Positions 1-5,148 of a DNA stretch of 6,511 nucleotides are shown here, piece after piece; the first letter of the stretch is position 1; every line of letters starts with the position of its first letter. This DNA is from Gammaproteobacteria bacterium (GTDB lineage: Bacteria > Pseudomonadota > Gammaproteobacteria > UBA9214): positions 1 through 6,511 of the forward strand of contig DMKK01000037.1 in assembly GCA_003454335.1 (NCBI GenBank). Direction: 5' to 3'. The notes under the pieces are model-generated. The model saw only the letters and a list, made by a program, of their open reading frames with translations, did not search any database and was not told where the DNA came from. A program made the position numbers and the translations under genes.

Positions 1-24
1 GCGTCTTTGCGTCTTTGCGTCTTT
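1..24. repeat. Tandem octamer, three copies of GCGTCTTT, cut by the window edge
   Basis: Three perfect consecutive copies of GCGTCTTT fill bases 1-24, and the array may continue to the left of the window. The last copy is followed by ACGC, so GCGT-CTTT-ACGC can form a 4-bp hairpin at 17-28. It lies beyond the stop of the DUF3501 gene. No ORF covers it. The number of copies outside the window is unknown. Confidence 0.75.
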
Positions 25-71
25 ACGCGAGTTATTCTTTTTGCTCAGGAATCAAATAATTCCAGGGGAAA

Positions 72-656
72 TCAGTCGAGATCGGCAAGCAGGGACTCCC
101 GGACCGGCCCAGCCACTGGCTCGACCTCGTACCCATAGTGCGGATGCTCAATACCCGCACCCAGCGCAGCACCCTGCTTCAGATCTGTGACCATTTTTTC
201 AGACAACTCAAACCGCAGAAAGTGAACAGCAGAAGTTTTTTCTTCGGTATCCCGGTCCATGTCTTCATCGGCAAACGCGAACACCTGCTCATTGCCGTCG
301 ACCCGCACCCAGACCCGGTCTTCGATACCAATCAGGCTGGCCAGCAACGCGGGTCTTTTATCCACGTCCGGCTCCTCGATCATGAACGTCGCCTTCCAGT
401 TATTGCCATCCGGAATCAGCGGATTATAGGCACCCAGCTCCTCCTCGATACCACCGGCCTCAAAAATACGCTCGACCCGCAGCATTTCCTGTATCTGGTA
501 CTGCATGGTCATCCGGTCTTCAAAGTAAACCGTTGCCACCGGACCGATGTGAACCTTGCGGTTTTTCTTGTGCGCCATTACCTGCGCACGCATATCCGGC
601 CGCTGCTCCGCATATTGTTCGAGACTGTACAGATCGGCGCGCGTGAGTTTTTGCAT
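72..656 (-). CDS. DUF3501 family protein
   Basis: This 194-residue soluble protein has no signal peptide, membrane segment or cysteine cluster. I recognise it as a DUF3501 member from the opening QKLTRADLYSLEQYA, the segment around residues 36-60 (HIGPVATVYFEDRMTMQYQIQEML) read in two parts as HIGPVATVYFEDRMT and MQYQIQEML, the E-LGAYNPLIP stretch near 73-83, and the closing HPHYGYEV. The length is normal for the family. The family has no established biochemical function. From memory it commonly sits beside a rubrerythrin and a GlpC-like Fe-S protein, as it does here, so a part in that redox unit is inferred from context only. The ATG at 656 has a GGA Shine-Dalgarno element nine bases upstream (666-668). 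It starts 46 bases after the stop of the Fe-S gene, so the two are probably co-transcribed. No convincing terminator follows it within the window. Confidence covers the family call, not a function. Confidence 0.9.
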   Translation of the reverse strand: MQKLTRADLYSLEQYAEQRPDMRAQVMAHKKNRKVHIGPVATVYFEDRMTMQYQIQEMLRVERIFEAGGIEEELGAYNPLIPDGNNWKATFMIEEPDVDKRPALLASLIGIEDRVWVRVDGNEQVFAFADEDMDRDTEEKTSAVHFLRFELSEKMVTDLKQGAALGAGIEHPHYGYEVEPVAGPVRESLLADLD

Positions 657-702
657 GATATTTTATCCGTGGAGAATTACGATCCGGCGGCAAAGGACTC
701 CG

Positions 703-2049
703 TCAGAGTCCATATGCCAGCCGCAACAGGGTCAATGGATGCTCGGGTGCCTTGCCATTATCCAGTCCGTTCTCGATCTGGTGACCGGCCATGGGGCAGT
801 CACTGCTGTAGTGGCTGGCAGCTGCACGTTTCACATTGTTCACTACAGGACGACAGATTTTCATCGAGGTTTCGTGATACTCGCTTTTAACGGCGTAGGT
901 ACCATCGTGACCGGAGCAGCGTTCTATGGGTTCAACCGTGGTATCCGGCACCAGCTGCAACAGGTCGCGCGTCTTCATACCGATATTCTGTACCCGCAGG
1001 TGGCAGGCAACATGATATGAAATGGAACCCAGCGAGGTCTTGAAATCGGTCTTCAGCTGCCCGTGCTTGTGGCGCAGCATCAAATACTCAAACGGGTCAT
1101 AAATGGCATCACGGACCTTTGCCACATCCGCATCATCAGGGAACATCAACGGCAGCTCCTGCTTGAACATCAGTACACAGGAAGGAACCGGTGCCACTAT
1201 ATCCCAGCCCGCATCCACCAGCTTCACCAGCGCAGGAATATTTGCGTCCCGCGCAGCCTTGACGGCCTCCAGGTCACCCAGCTCCAGTTTTGGCATACCA
1301 CAGCACTGTTCCTTGCGGGCCTGTGTCAGCGGGATATCATTGTGCCGGAAAACAGTCGCCAGGTCCTCACCTATCCCCGGCTCATTGTAGTTGCAATAAC
1401 AGGTGGCAAACAGGGCCACCCTGCCACGGGTTGGCCCGGCAGCAACCGCAGCCCCGGCATCGCCTGACCCCTTGCCAATACGCTGGCGCAATGTCCGGGA
1501 GTGGTATTCGGGCAGGATGGCATCCGGGTGCACATCCAGCACCTTGTCCAGCAGCTTGCGCCCTGCCCCGGTTTTATTGGTGGCATTCACGACCTGCGCC
1601 ACAATCGGAATACCAGCCAGTTTACCGACGGTATCGGTAGCGGTCAGGATACGGTCCCTTGTGCGCACCTTACCCTGTTTGAACTTGACCGCCTTGGCAC
1701 GCAACATCAGGTGCGGGAAGTCCACATTCCATTCATGTGGTGGTACATAGGGACATTTGCTCATGTAGCACATGTCACACAGGTAGCAATGATCGACGAC
1801 TTCCCAGTAGGCCTCACGCGGCACCGTATCCAGTTCCATGGATTCCGATTCATCGATGGCATCAAACAGAGTGGGAAAGGCATTGCACAGATTAAAACAA
1901 CGCCGGCAGCCATGGCAGATGTCATAGACCCGCTCAAGCTCCCTGAACAGGTTTTCCTCGTCATAGAAAGCCGGGGCTGTCCAGTCAAGCGGATGCCGCG
2001 TGGGTGCCTCCAGATTTCCTTCCCGGGTACCTTCAGTCGTTGTTGCCAT
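703..2049 (-). CDS. GlpC/HdrD-like iron-sulfur electron-transfer protein (CCG domain)
   Basis: This 448-residue cytoplasmic-type protein has no signal peptide or membrane segment. The N-terminal part carries two ferredoxin-type [4Fe-4S] motifs. The first is C45, C48, C51, C55 (CxxCxxCxxxC). The second is C88, C91, C94, C99-P, with four residues rather than the usual three before the last Cys. Two CCG-type repeats follow. The first has C217, C219, C249-C250 (CCGMP) and C291. The second has C349 (ACH), C378 (RCSG) and C418 (SDC). Alignment by eye to E. coli GlpC is good over both repeats: NYN after the first Cys, CCG-P, GTY--K, DC---QI. In the second repeat the family CC is CS and the CxxC is CPMA, so that site lacks ligands. 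Such proteins pass electrons between quinone or ferredoxin pools and partner enzymes. Serving the neighbouring rubrerythrin is an inference. The start at 2049 has AGGA seven bases upstream (rc of 2057-2060). GlpC itself is unlikely, as no glpA or glpB is nearby. Confidence 0.9.
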   Translation of the reverse strand: MATTTEGTREGNLEAPTRHPLDWTAPAFYDEENLFRELERVYDICHGCRRCFNLCNAFPTLFDAIDESESMELDTVPREAYWEVVDHCYLCDMCYMSKCPYVPPHEWNVDFPHLMLRAKAVKFKQGKVRTRDRILTATDTVGKLAGIPIVAQVVNATNKTGAGRKLLDKVLDVHPDAILPEYHSRTLRQRIGKGSGDAGAAVAAGPTRGRVALFATCYCNYNEPGIGEDLATVFRHNDIPLTQARKEQCCGMPKLELGDLEAVKAARDANIPALVKLVDAGWDIVAPVPSCVLMFKQELPLMFPDDADVAKVRDAIYDPFEYLMLRHKHGQLKTDFKTSLGSISYHVACHLRVQNIGMKTRDLLQLVPDTTVEPIERCSGHDGTYAVKSEYHETSMKICRPVVNNVKRAAASHYSSDCPMAGHQIENGLDNGKAPEHPLTLLRLAYGL

Positions 2050-2056
2050 ACACGAT

Positions 2057-2060
2057 TCCT
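2057..2060 (-). promoter_or_regulatory. Ribosome binding site of the GlpC-like gene
   Basis: AGGA on the minus strand lies seven bases before the ATG at 2049. It supports this start over later Met codons. I see no clear sigma70 promoter between the REP pair (ending at 2094) and this site, so the gene may depend on read-through from rubrerythrin. Confidence 0.6.
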
Positions 2061-2093
2061 GTACTCAATGTGTCCATCCGAAAACCAAGGCGC

Positions 2094-2182
2094 GTAGCCC
2101 GGATGGAGCTTGCGTAATCCGGGAACAGACTCTGAAACAGCCACTTATCTTCCCTGATTATGCTGCGCCCCATCCGGGCTAC
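2094..2182. repeat. REP-like inverted pair, class A (GTAG-CCCGGAT), heads outward
   Basis: Two copies of a 31-32 base element face each other across about 26 bases. The left copy (2094-2124) reads GTAG, then CCCGGAT (2098-2104), a 12-base loop, then ATCCGGG (2117-2123), a perfect 7-bp stem. The right copy (2182-2151, minus) reads GTAG, CCCGGAT, a loop containing GCGCAGC, then ATCAGGG, with one stem mismatch. A GTAG tetranucleotide before a hairpin is the known signature of REP elements mobilised by TnpA-REP (RAYT) transposases. The GTAG ends point outward here, and the whole unit can fold into one long cruciform. It separates the rubrerythrin terminator from the GlpC-like gene. Confidence 0.75.
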
Positions 2183-2183
2183 A

Positions 2184-2212
2184 ATAAAAAAGGGCCGGAT
2201 AAACCGGCCCTT
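2184..2212 (-). terminator. Intrinsic terminator of the rubrerythrin gene
   Basis: Read on the minus strand, AAGGGCCGG, loop TTTAT and CCGGCCCTT form a perfect 9-bp GC-rich stem, followed at once by a T-rich tail (TTTTATTG). It lies about 30 bases beyond the rubrerythrin stop codon. It should end most rubrerythrin transcripts before the GlpC-like gene, giving higher expression of the first gene and limited read-through into the other two. Confidence 0.9.
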
Positions 2213-2242
2213 CCGTGACTGACCGCCCTGAATGTTAGCTCT

Positions 2243-2662
2243 TCAATCGTCCAGTGAATTCAGTGCTTTTGTAAAGCGATTGGCATGTGAACGCTCGGCC
2301 TTGGCCAGCGTCTCAAACCAGTCTGCGATTTCGTCAAAACCTTCATCGCGCGCTGCCTTGGCCATCCCCGGGTACATATCAGTGTACTCGTGTGTCTCCC
2401 CGGCAATTGCAGATGCCAGGTTGTCTGATGTTGCACCGATGGGTAAACCGGTAGCCGGATCACCCACCTGTTCCAGGTATTCAAGGTGCCCGTGCGCATG
2501 ACCAGTCTCACCTTCTGCGGTGGAACGGAACACGGCGGCGACATCGTTATAACCTTCAACATCTGCCTTGGCGGCGAAATACAGATAACGACGATTGGCT
2601 TGTGACTCACCGGCAAACGCGTCTTTCAGATTCTGTTCTGTTGAGCTGCCCTTCAAATCCAT
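2243..2662 (-). CDS. Rubrerythrin-type di-iron protein without a rubredoxin domain
   Basis: This 139-residue cytoplasmic four-helix-bundle protein belongs to the ferritin-like rubrerythrin family, which typically reduces hydrogen peroxide (and in some members oxygen) at a di-iron centre. The expected ligands are in place: E19 ([11 protein letters not shown]), E52 and H55 (GETGH), E89 and E92 (GETHEY), and E123 and H126 (ERSH). Classical rubrerythrins continue for about 40-50 more residues into a rubredoxin domain with two CxxC pairs. This one stops at NSLDD and contains no cysteine, so it must receive electrons from a separate protein. The GlpC-like Fe-S protein downstream is the natural candidate. 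The ATG at 2662 has GAGG eight bases upstream (rc of 2671-2674). It has its own promoter (2740-2768) and terminator (2190-2212), which suggests it is the most strongly expressed member of the trio. The family call is firm. The in vivo substrate is inferred. Confidence 0.95.
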   Translation of the reverse strand: MDLKGSSTEQNLKDAFAGESQANRRYLYFAAKADVEGYNDVAAVFRSTAEGETGHAHGHLEYLEQVGDPATGLPIGATSDNLASAIAGETHEYTDMYPGMAKAARDEGFDEIADWFETLAKAERSHANRFTKALNSLDD

Positions 2663-2702
2663 AATTATATCCTCGTGAAATTCAGTGTTGAATGAGACTC
2701 TG

Positions 2703-2732
2703 TTGGCCCCTGATTCTTAGACCCTGTCTAAT
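2703..2732 (+). promoter_or_regulatory. Possible weak promoter for xseB-ispA
   Basis: TTGGCC (2703-2708) and TCTAAT (2727-2732), with an 18-base spacer, match sigma70 consensus at 4/6 and 5/6. It points towards xseB, about 80 bases from the start codon. The -10 overlaps the palindrome at 2717-2731. Weak elements like this occur by chance, so confidence is low. Confidence 0.35.
2717..2731. promoter_or_regulatory. Candidate operator: perfect palindrome TTAGAC-CCT-GTCTAA
   Basis: Two 6-base arms form a perfect inverted repeat around a 3-base centre. On the minus strand it falls about +2 to +16 from the predicted rubrerythrin transcription start. On the plus strand it covers the candidate xseB -10. 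That is a usual place for a repressor dimer. It does not match OxyR, PerR, Fur or IscR type 1 sites as I know them, so no regulator is named. It could also act as a small hairpin in the rubrerythrin leader. Confidence 0.45.
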
Positions 2733-2739
2733 TTTGTGT

Positions 2740-2768
2740 ACTCTAGTCTGGCAGGTACCTTTCGTCAA
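2740..2768 (-). promoter_or_regulatory. Sigma70-type promoter of the rubrerythrin gene
   Basis: On the minus strand TTGACG (2768-2763) is followed, after exactly 17 bases, by TAGAGT (2745-2740). The -35 matches at 5/6 and the -10 at 4/6. The predicted start is near 2733, giving a leader of about 70 bases before the ATG at 2662. This is the best promoter match I found in the window. Confidence 0.6.
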
Positions 2769-2780
2769 GCCCCGGCCACC

Positions 2781-2812
2781 GACCCTGTTTGACCCTTATC
2801 GCCAGGGTGGGG
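2781..2812 (+). promoter_or_regulatory. xseB ribosome binding site within alternative hairpins
   Basis: AGGGTGGGG (2804-2812) is a purine-rich Shine-Dalgarno region six bases before the ATG at 2819, and it supports that start. Two direct copies of GACCCT (2781-2786 and 2791-2796) can each pair with AGGGT (2804-2808). This gives two mutually exclusive small stems that cover the site. Whether either forms in the mRNA is unknown. Confidence 0.35.
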
Positions 2813-2818
2813 TAACGT

Positions 2819-3088
2819 ATGACGATTCACCCAAAGATTCAAGCCATGGCAAAAAAATCATCTGAAAATCCGAATTTCGAAACCTCTCTGAAAGAACTTG
2901 AGGCACTTGTAGAAAAAATGGAACAGGGAGACCTGAGCCTGGAAGCATCGCTCAGCCACTTTGAACGGGGCGTGCAGTTATCCCGCACCTGCCAACAGGC
3001 CCTGAAAGCCGCCGAGCAAAAAGTTGAAATCCTGATGAAAAAAAGCGGTCAGGAAGAAATCACCACATTCGACAGTGAAGACGCCTGA
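2819..3088 (+). CDS. xseB: Exodeoxyribonuclease VII small subunit
   Basis: XseB binds in several copies to XseA to form exonuclease VII, which degrades single-stranded DNA in both directions and acts in repair and recombination in the cytoplasm. The family core runs from about residue 20 to 70: FE-SLKELEALVEKME, GDLSLEASL, HFERGVQLS, CQ-ALKAAEQKVE. It is a short helical hairpin with coiled-coil character. The 89 residues are slightly longer than the usual 75-85. A second Met at residue 10 (base 2846, MAKKSSEN) resembles many family starts, but it has no good Shine-Dalgarno, whereas AGGGTGGGG precedes 2819. The 3' end overlaps the ispA GTG start by 14 bases, which implies translational coupling. 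xseA is not in the window. The xseB-ispA order is standard in Proteobacteria. Confidence 0.93.
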   Translation: MTIHPKIQAMAKKSSENPNFETSLKELEALVEKMEQGDLSLEASLSHFERGVQLSRTCQQALKAAEQKVEILMKKSGQEEITTFDSEDA

Positions 3089-3980
3089 CATCGCACTGGC
3101 AACGTTCATGGCACAATGCCGTGAACGCCTCGAACGCTCGTTTGATACCTGGCTACCTGCCGCTACCACACACCCGGCAACACTGCATGATGCCATCCGC
3201 TACACCGTCATGGATGGTGGCAAACGCATCCGCCCGACACTGGTCTATGCCGGCGGGCAGGCAACAGGGGCCGCACCGGAATCGCTGGACAGGGCCGCGT
3301 GCGCCATTGAACTCATCCATGCCTATTCACTTATCCACGACGATTTACCGGCCATGGACGATGATGATCTGCGACGTGGCAAACCCAGTTGCCACCGTGC
3401 CTTTGGTGAAGCAACGGCCATCCTCGCAGGTGATGCACTGCAGTCCCTTGCCTTCCAGGTACTTGCCAGTGACGCAGGGAACGGTATTAGCGAGCCCACC
3501 CGCTTGCGCATGATCCGCACACTGGCTCTCGCCGCGGGCTCCCGCGGCATGGCCGGCGGTCAGGCCATTGACCTGGCCGCAACCGGACAGCAGCTGAACA
3601 TTGCCGAACTGGAAGACATGCATATCCACAAAACCGGAGCATTGATTCGCGCCAGTGTGGTACTCGGCGCACTCTGTGGCACAGCACCCGCACAGCCCGA
3701 CATCGACAAACTGGACCACTATGCCAAGTGCATCGGGCTCGCCTTCCAGATCCGGGATGATATTCTCGATGTCGAAGGAGAAGCGGCCACACTGGGTAAA
3801 AACCCGGGCATGGACCAGCGCCTCGAAAAATCGACCTACCCGTCAGTCATCGGCCTGGAAGCGTCCCGTCAACGGGCCACTGAATTACACACCGAGGCCC
3901 TGGAGAGCCTGTCAGGCTTTGATAAAAGCGCGGATCCTTTGCGTTGGATATCAACATATATAATTGAAAGAGAAAGATAA
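3075..3980 (+). CDS. ispA: Farnesyl diphosphate synthase (short-chain polyprenyl synthase)
   Basis: IspA condenses isopentenyl diphosphate with dimethylallyl and geranyl diphosphate to make farnesyl diphosphate. That is the precursor for undecaprenyl phosphate, quinone side chains and other isoprenoids. The protein is about 301 residues and aligns throughout with E. coli IspA. GGKRIRP (48-54) binds substrate. The first aspartate-rich motif is DDLPAMD (89-95), and KTGALIR is at 186-192. The second aspartate motif is DDILD (228-232), followed by GKNPGMDQ and KSTYP. The first motif has four residues between the Asp pair and the third Asp, with Tyr84 five residues ahead of it. This is the pattern of bacterial type II farnesyl synthases, so a C15 product is likely. 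The start is GTG at 3075, overlapping xseB. An ATG at 3108 (residue 12) is an alternative, and neither has a strong ribosome site. dxs, which often follows ispA, is absent. Confidence 0.95.
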   Translation: MKTPDIALATFMAQCRERLERSFDTWLPAATTHPATLHDAIRYTVMDGGKRIRPTLVYAGGQATGAAPESLDRAACAIELIHAYSLIHDDLPAMDDDDLRRGKPSCHRAFGEATAILAGDALQSLAFQVLASDAGNGISEPTRLRMIRTLALAAGSRGMAGGQAIDLAATGQQLNIAELEDMHIHKTGALIRASVVLGALCGTAPAQPDIDKLDHYAKCIGLAFQIRDDILDVEGEAATLGKNPGMDQRLEKSTYPSVIGLEASRQRATELHTEALESLSGFDKSADPLRWISTYIIERER

Positions 3981-4005
3981 TATTCAACATCCGCCAACCA
4001 GGAAA

Positions 4006-4039
4006 TTGCACATCTGCCATTGCTCAGGTAATATCCTGA
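4006..4039 (+). promoter_or_regulatory. Candidate folE2 promoter with -10 inside an inverted repeat
   Basis: TAATAT (4029-4034, 4/6 to consensus) is framed by TCAGG (4024-4028) and CCTGA (4035-4039), a perfect 5-base inverted repeat. A weak -35-like TTGCAC (4006-4011, 3/6) lies 17 bases upstream. The layout suggests a promoter whose -10 is covered by an operator. The predicted leader to folE2 is about 155 bases. The -35 is poor, so this is tentative. Confidence 0.35.
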
Positions 4040-4057
4040 CCAAATTACTCAGGATTT

Positions 4058-4198
4058 ATGAGGATGCAATCAACCCGTTTACCGGCACAGATACCTCTTT
4101 GGGCAGGTAGGCATTTTTCACCCGGGTCGGTAGGCTTTCTTTCCCCTGAATACATTCAGGCACCACGCCCCTGTAACGATCCGGACCACCACAGATGA
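4058..4198 (+). CDS. Possible 46-codon ORF upstream of and overlapping folE2
   Basis: An open frame begins at ATG 4058 (second Met at 4064) and ends with TGA at 4196-4198. It shares the four bases ATGA with the folE2 start at 4195. The product begins [15 protein letters not shown] and ends CNDPDHHR. It has no recognisable domain, signal or membrane segment. AGGA (4051-4054) lies nine bases before the second Met, so translation is plausible. The ATGA overlap is typical of coupled genes and could compensate for the weak folE2 ribosome site. Frames this short occur often by chance, and the composition does not settle the matter. It could be a leader peptide or simply untranslated leader. Confidence 0.2.
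   Translation: MRMQSTRLPAQIPLWAGRHFSPGSVGFLSPEYIQAPRPCNDPDHHR
4145..4160. promoter_or_regulatory. Perfect palindrome CCTGAAT-AC-ATTCAGG before folE2
   Basis: This palindrome has 7-base arms around a 2-base centre and lies 34 bases before the folE2 start. The arms repeat the CCTGA/TCAGG half-site found at 4024-4039 and again at 4049-4053. It may be a second binding site for the same regulator or a small hairpin in the leader. It is not a Zur site as known from E. coli. Confidence 0.35.
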
Positions 4199-5013
4199 AA
4201 TCCACCGAGTTGGCACATAAAAATCAGGACAGCATAGCTGATGTACAGGGCAGCACCGACACCCGACGGATTCCCATCAACAAGGTAGGCATCAAGGACA
4301 TTCGCCATCCGGTGCGCGTGAAGGACCGTTCGATGGGTGAACAGCACACCATTGCCACCTTCAACATGTATGTGAACCTGCCGCATAATTTCAAGGGCAC
4401 GCATATGTCACGCTTCGTGGAAATCCTCAACACCCACGAACGCGAAATTACAGTTGAATCATTCAAGGAAATGCTGCAGGAAATGACCGAACGTCTGGAA
4501 GCGGATTCCGGTCATATCGAGATGCAGTTTCATTACTTCGTGAGCAAAAAGGCACCAATATCCGGTGTCGAAAGCCTGCTGGATTATGATGTCACCCTGA
4601 TCGGTGAAATCATCAAGGGCAAGCCGAAAATGACCGTCAAGGTCATCGTGCCGGTAACCAGCCTGTGCCCCTGTTCCAAGAAGATTTCCGACTATGGTGC
4701 ACACAACCAGCGCTCACATGTCACTGTCAGCGTCGAAACACACGGCTTTGTGTGGATCGAGGATCTGATTGACCTGATCGAGAAAGAAGCTTCCTGTGAA
4801 CTCTATGGGCTGTTGAAGCGCCCGGACGAGAAATATGTCACCCAGAAGGCCTACGACAATCCCAAATTCGTGGAAGACATGGTGCGGGATGTTGCATCAC
4901 GACTCAATGAAGATGAACGGATTAACTCTTACATCGTGGAGTCCGAAAATTTCGAGTCCATTCACAACCACTCGGCCTACGCATTGATCGAGCATACGAA
5001 GGAACAGGATTAG
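4195..5013 (+). CDS. folE2: GTP cyclohydrolase I, FolE2 type
   Basis: FolE2 (type IB, T-fold superfamily) converts GTP to 7,8-dihydroneopterin triphosphate, the first step of tetrahydrofolate synthesis and, in organisms that make it, queuosine. Unlike FolE it is not strictly zinc-dependent and works with several divalent metals. The family signature is clear: DVQ near 16, [17 protein letters not shown] (24-40), SLCPCSK (156-162) and AHNQRSH (169-175). By spacing to the Neisseria enzyme, the expected metal ligands correspond to C158, H170, E212 and H257 (SIHNHS). The 272 residues fit the family range of about 255-305. The ATG at 4195 has only a weak GGA (4183-4185) nine bases upstream, and it overlaps the stop of a possible small upstream ORF. 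In several bacteria a zinc-independent FolE2 backs up FolE under zinc limitation. No canonical Zur box is visible here, so constitutive use as the main enzyme is possible. Confidence 0.96.
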   Translation: MKSTELAHKNQDSIADVQGSTDTRRIPINKVGIKDIRHPVRVKDRSMGEQHTIATFNMYVNLPHNFKGTHMSRFVEILNTHEREITVESFKEMLQEMTERLEADSGHIEMQFHYFVSKKAPISGVESLLDYDVTLIGEIIKGKPKMTVKVIVPVTSLCPCSKKISDYGAHNQRSHVTVSVETHGFVWIEDLIDLIEKEASCELYGLLKRPDEKYVTQKAYDNPKFVEDMVRDVASRLNEDERINSYIVESENFESIHNHSAYALIEHTKEQD

Positions 5014-5030
5014 GCGGTGGTGCCAGACCC

Positions 5031-5119
5031 GATGGGTACGCTGCGCTTTACCCATCCTACGTAAAAATCACCTTATTCCCCTGGTAGGATGGGTAAAGGA
5101 GCAACGCGACGTACCCATC
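5031..5119. repeat. REP-like inverted pair, class B (GTAG-GATGGGTA), heads inward
   Basis: Two elements lie between convergent folE2 and the protease gene. The left one (5060-5031, minus) reads GTAG, GATGGGTA, a 10-base loop (AAGCGCAGCG), then TACCCATC, a perfect 8-bp stem. The right one (5084-5119, plus) reads GTAG, GATGGGTA (5088-5095), a 16-base loop, then TACCCATC (5112-5119), also a perfect stem. The GTAG feet face each other across 23 bases, opposite to the arrangement at 2094-2182. The overall hairpin may help stop both convergent transcripts, although no U-tract follows it. Confidence 0.78.
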
Positions 5120-5148
5120 AAGAACAGAGCACATCGCCTCAACAGGCG

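Noticed and set aside
48..63. Inverted repeat GGAAT-N6-ATTCC after the DUF3501 stop, as a terminator
   Set aside because: The stem is short and AT-rich, and no T-run follows it on the minus strand.
138..890. 250-codon plus-strand open frame
   Set aside because: It lies antisense over the DUF3501 gene and the 3' end of the GlpC-like gene. Its product has no recognisable domain, while the opposite strand shows clear families with ribosome sites.
1501..2097. 198-codon plus-strand open frame
   Set aside because: It is a shadow of the GlpC-like gene. The opposite strand holds the conserved cysteine motifs.
3345..3719. 124-codon minus-strand open frame
   Set aside because: It is antisense to ispA, which aligns along its length with known farnesyl diphosphate synthases.
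3981..4194. Zur box or riboswitch before folE2
   Set aside because: No TATAAC-type Zur palindrome is present, and no riboswitch core that I recognise is visible.
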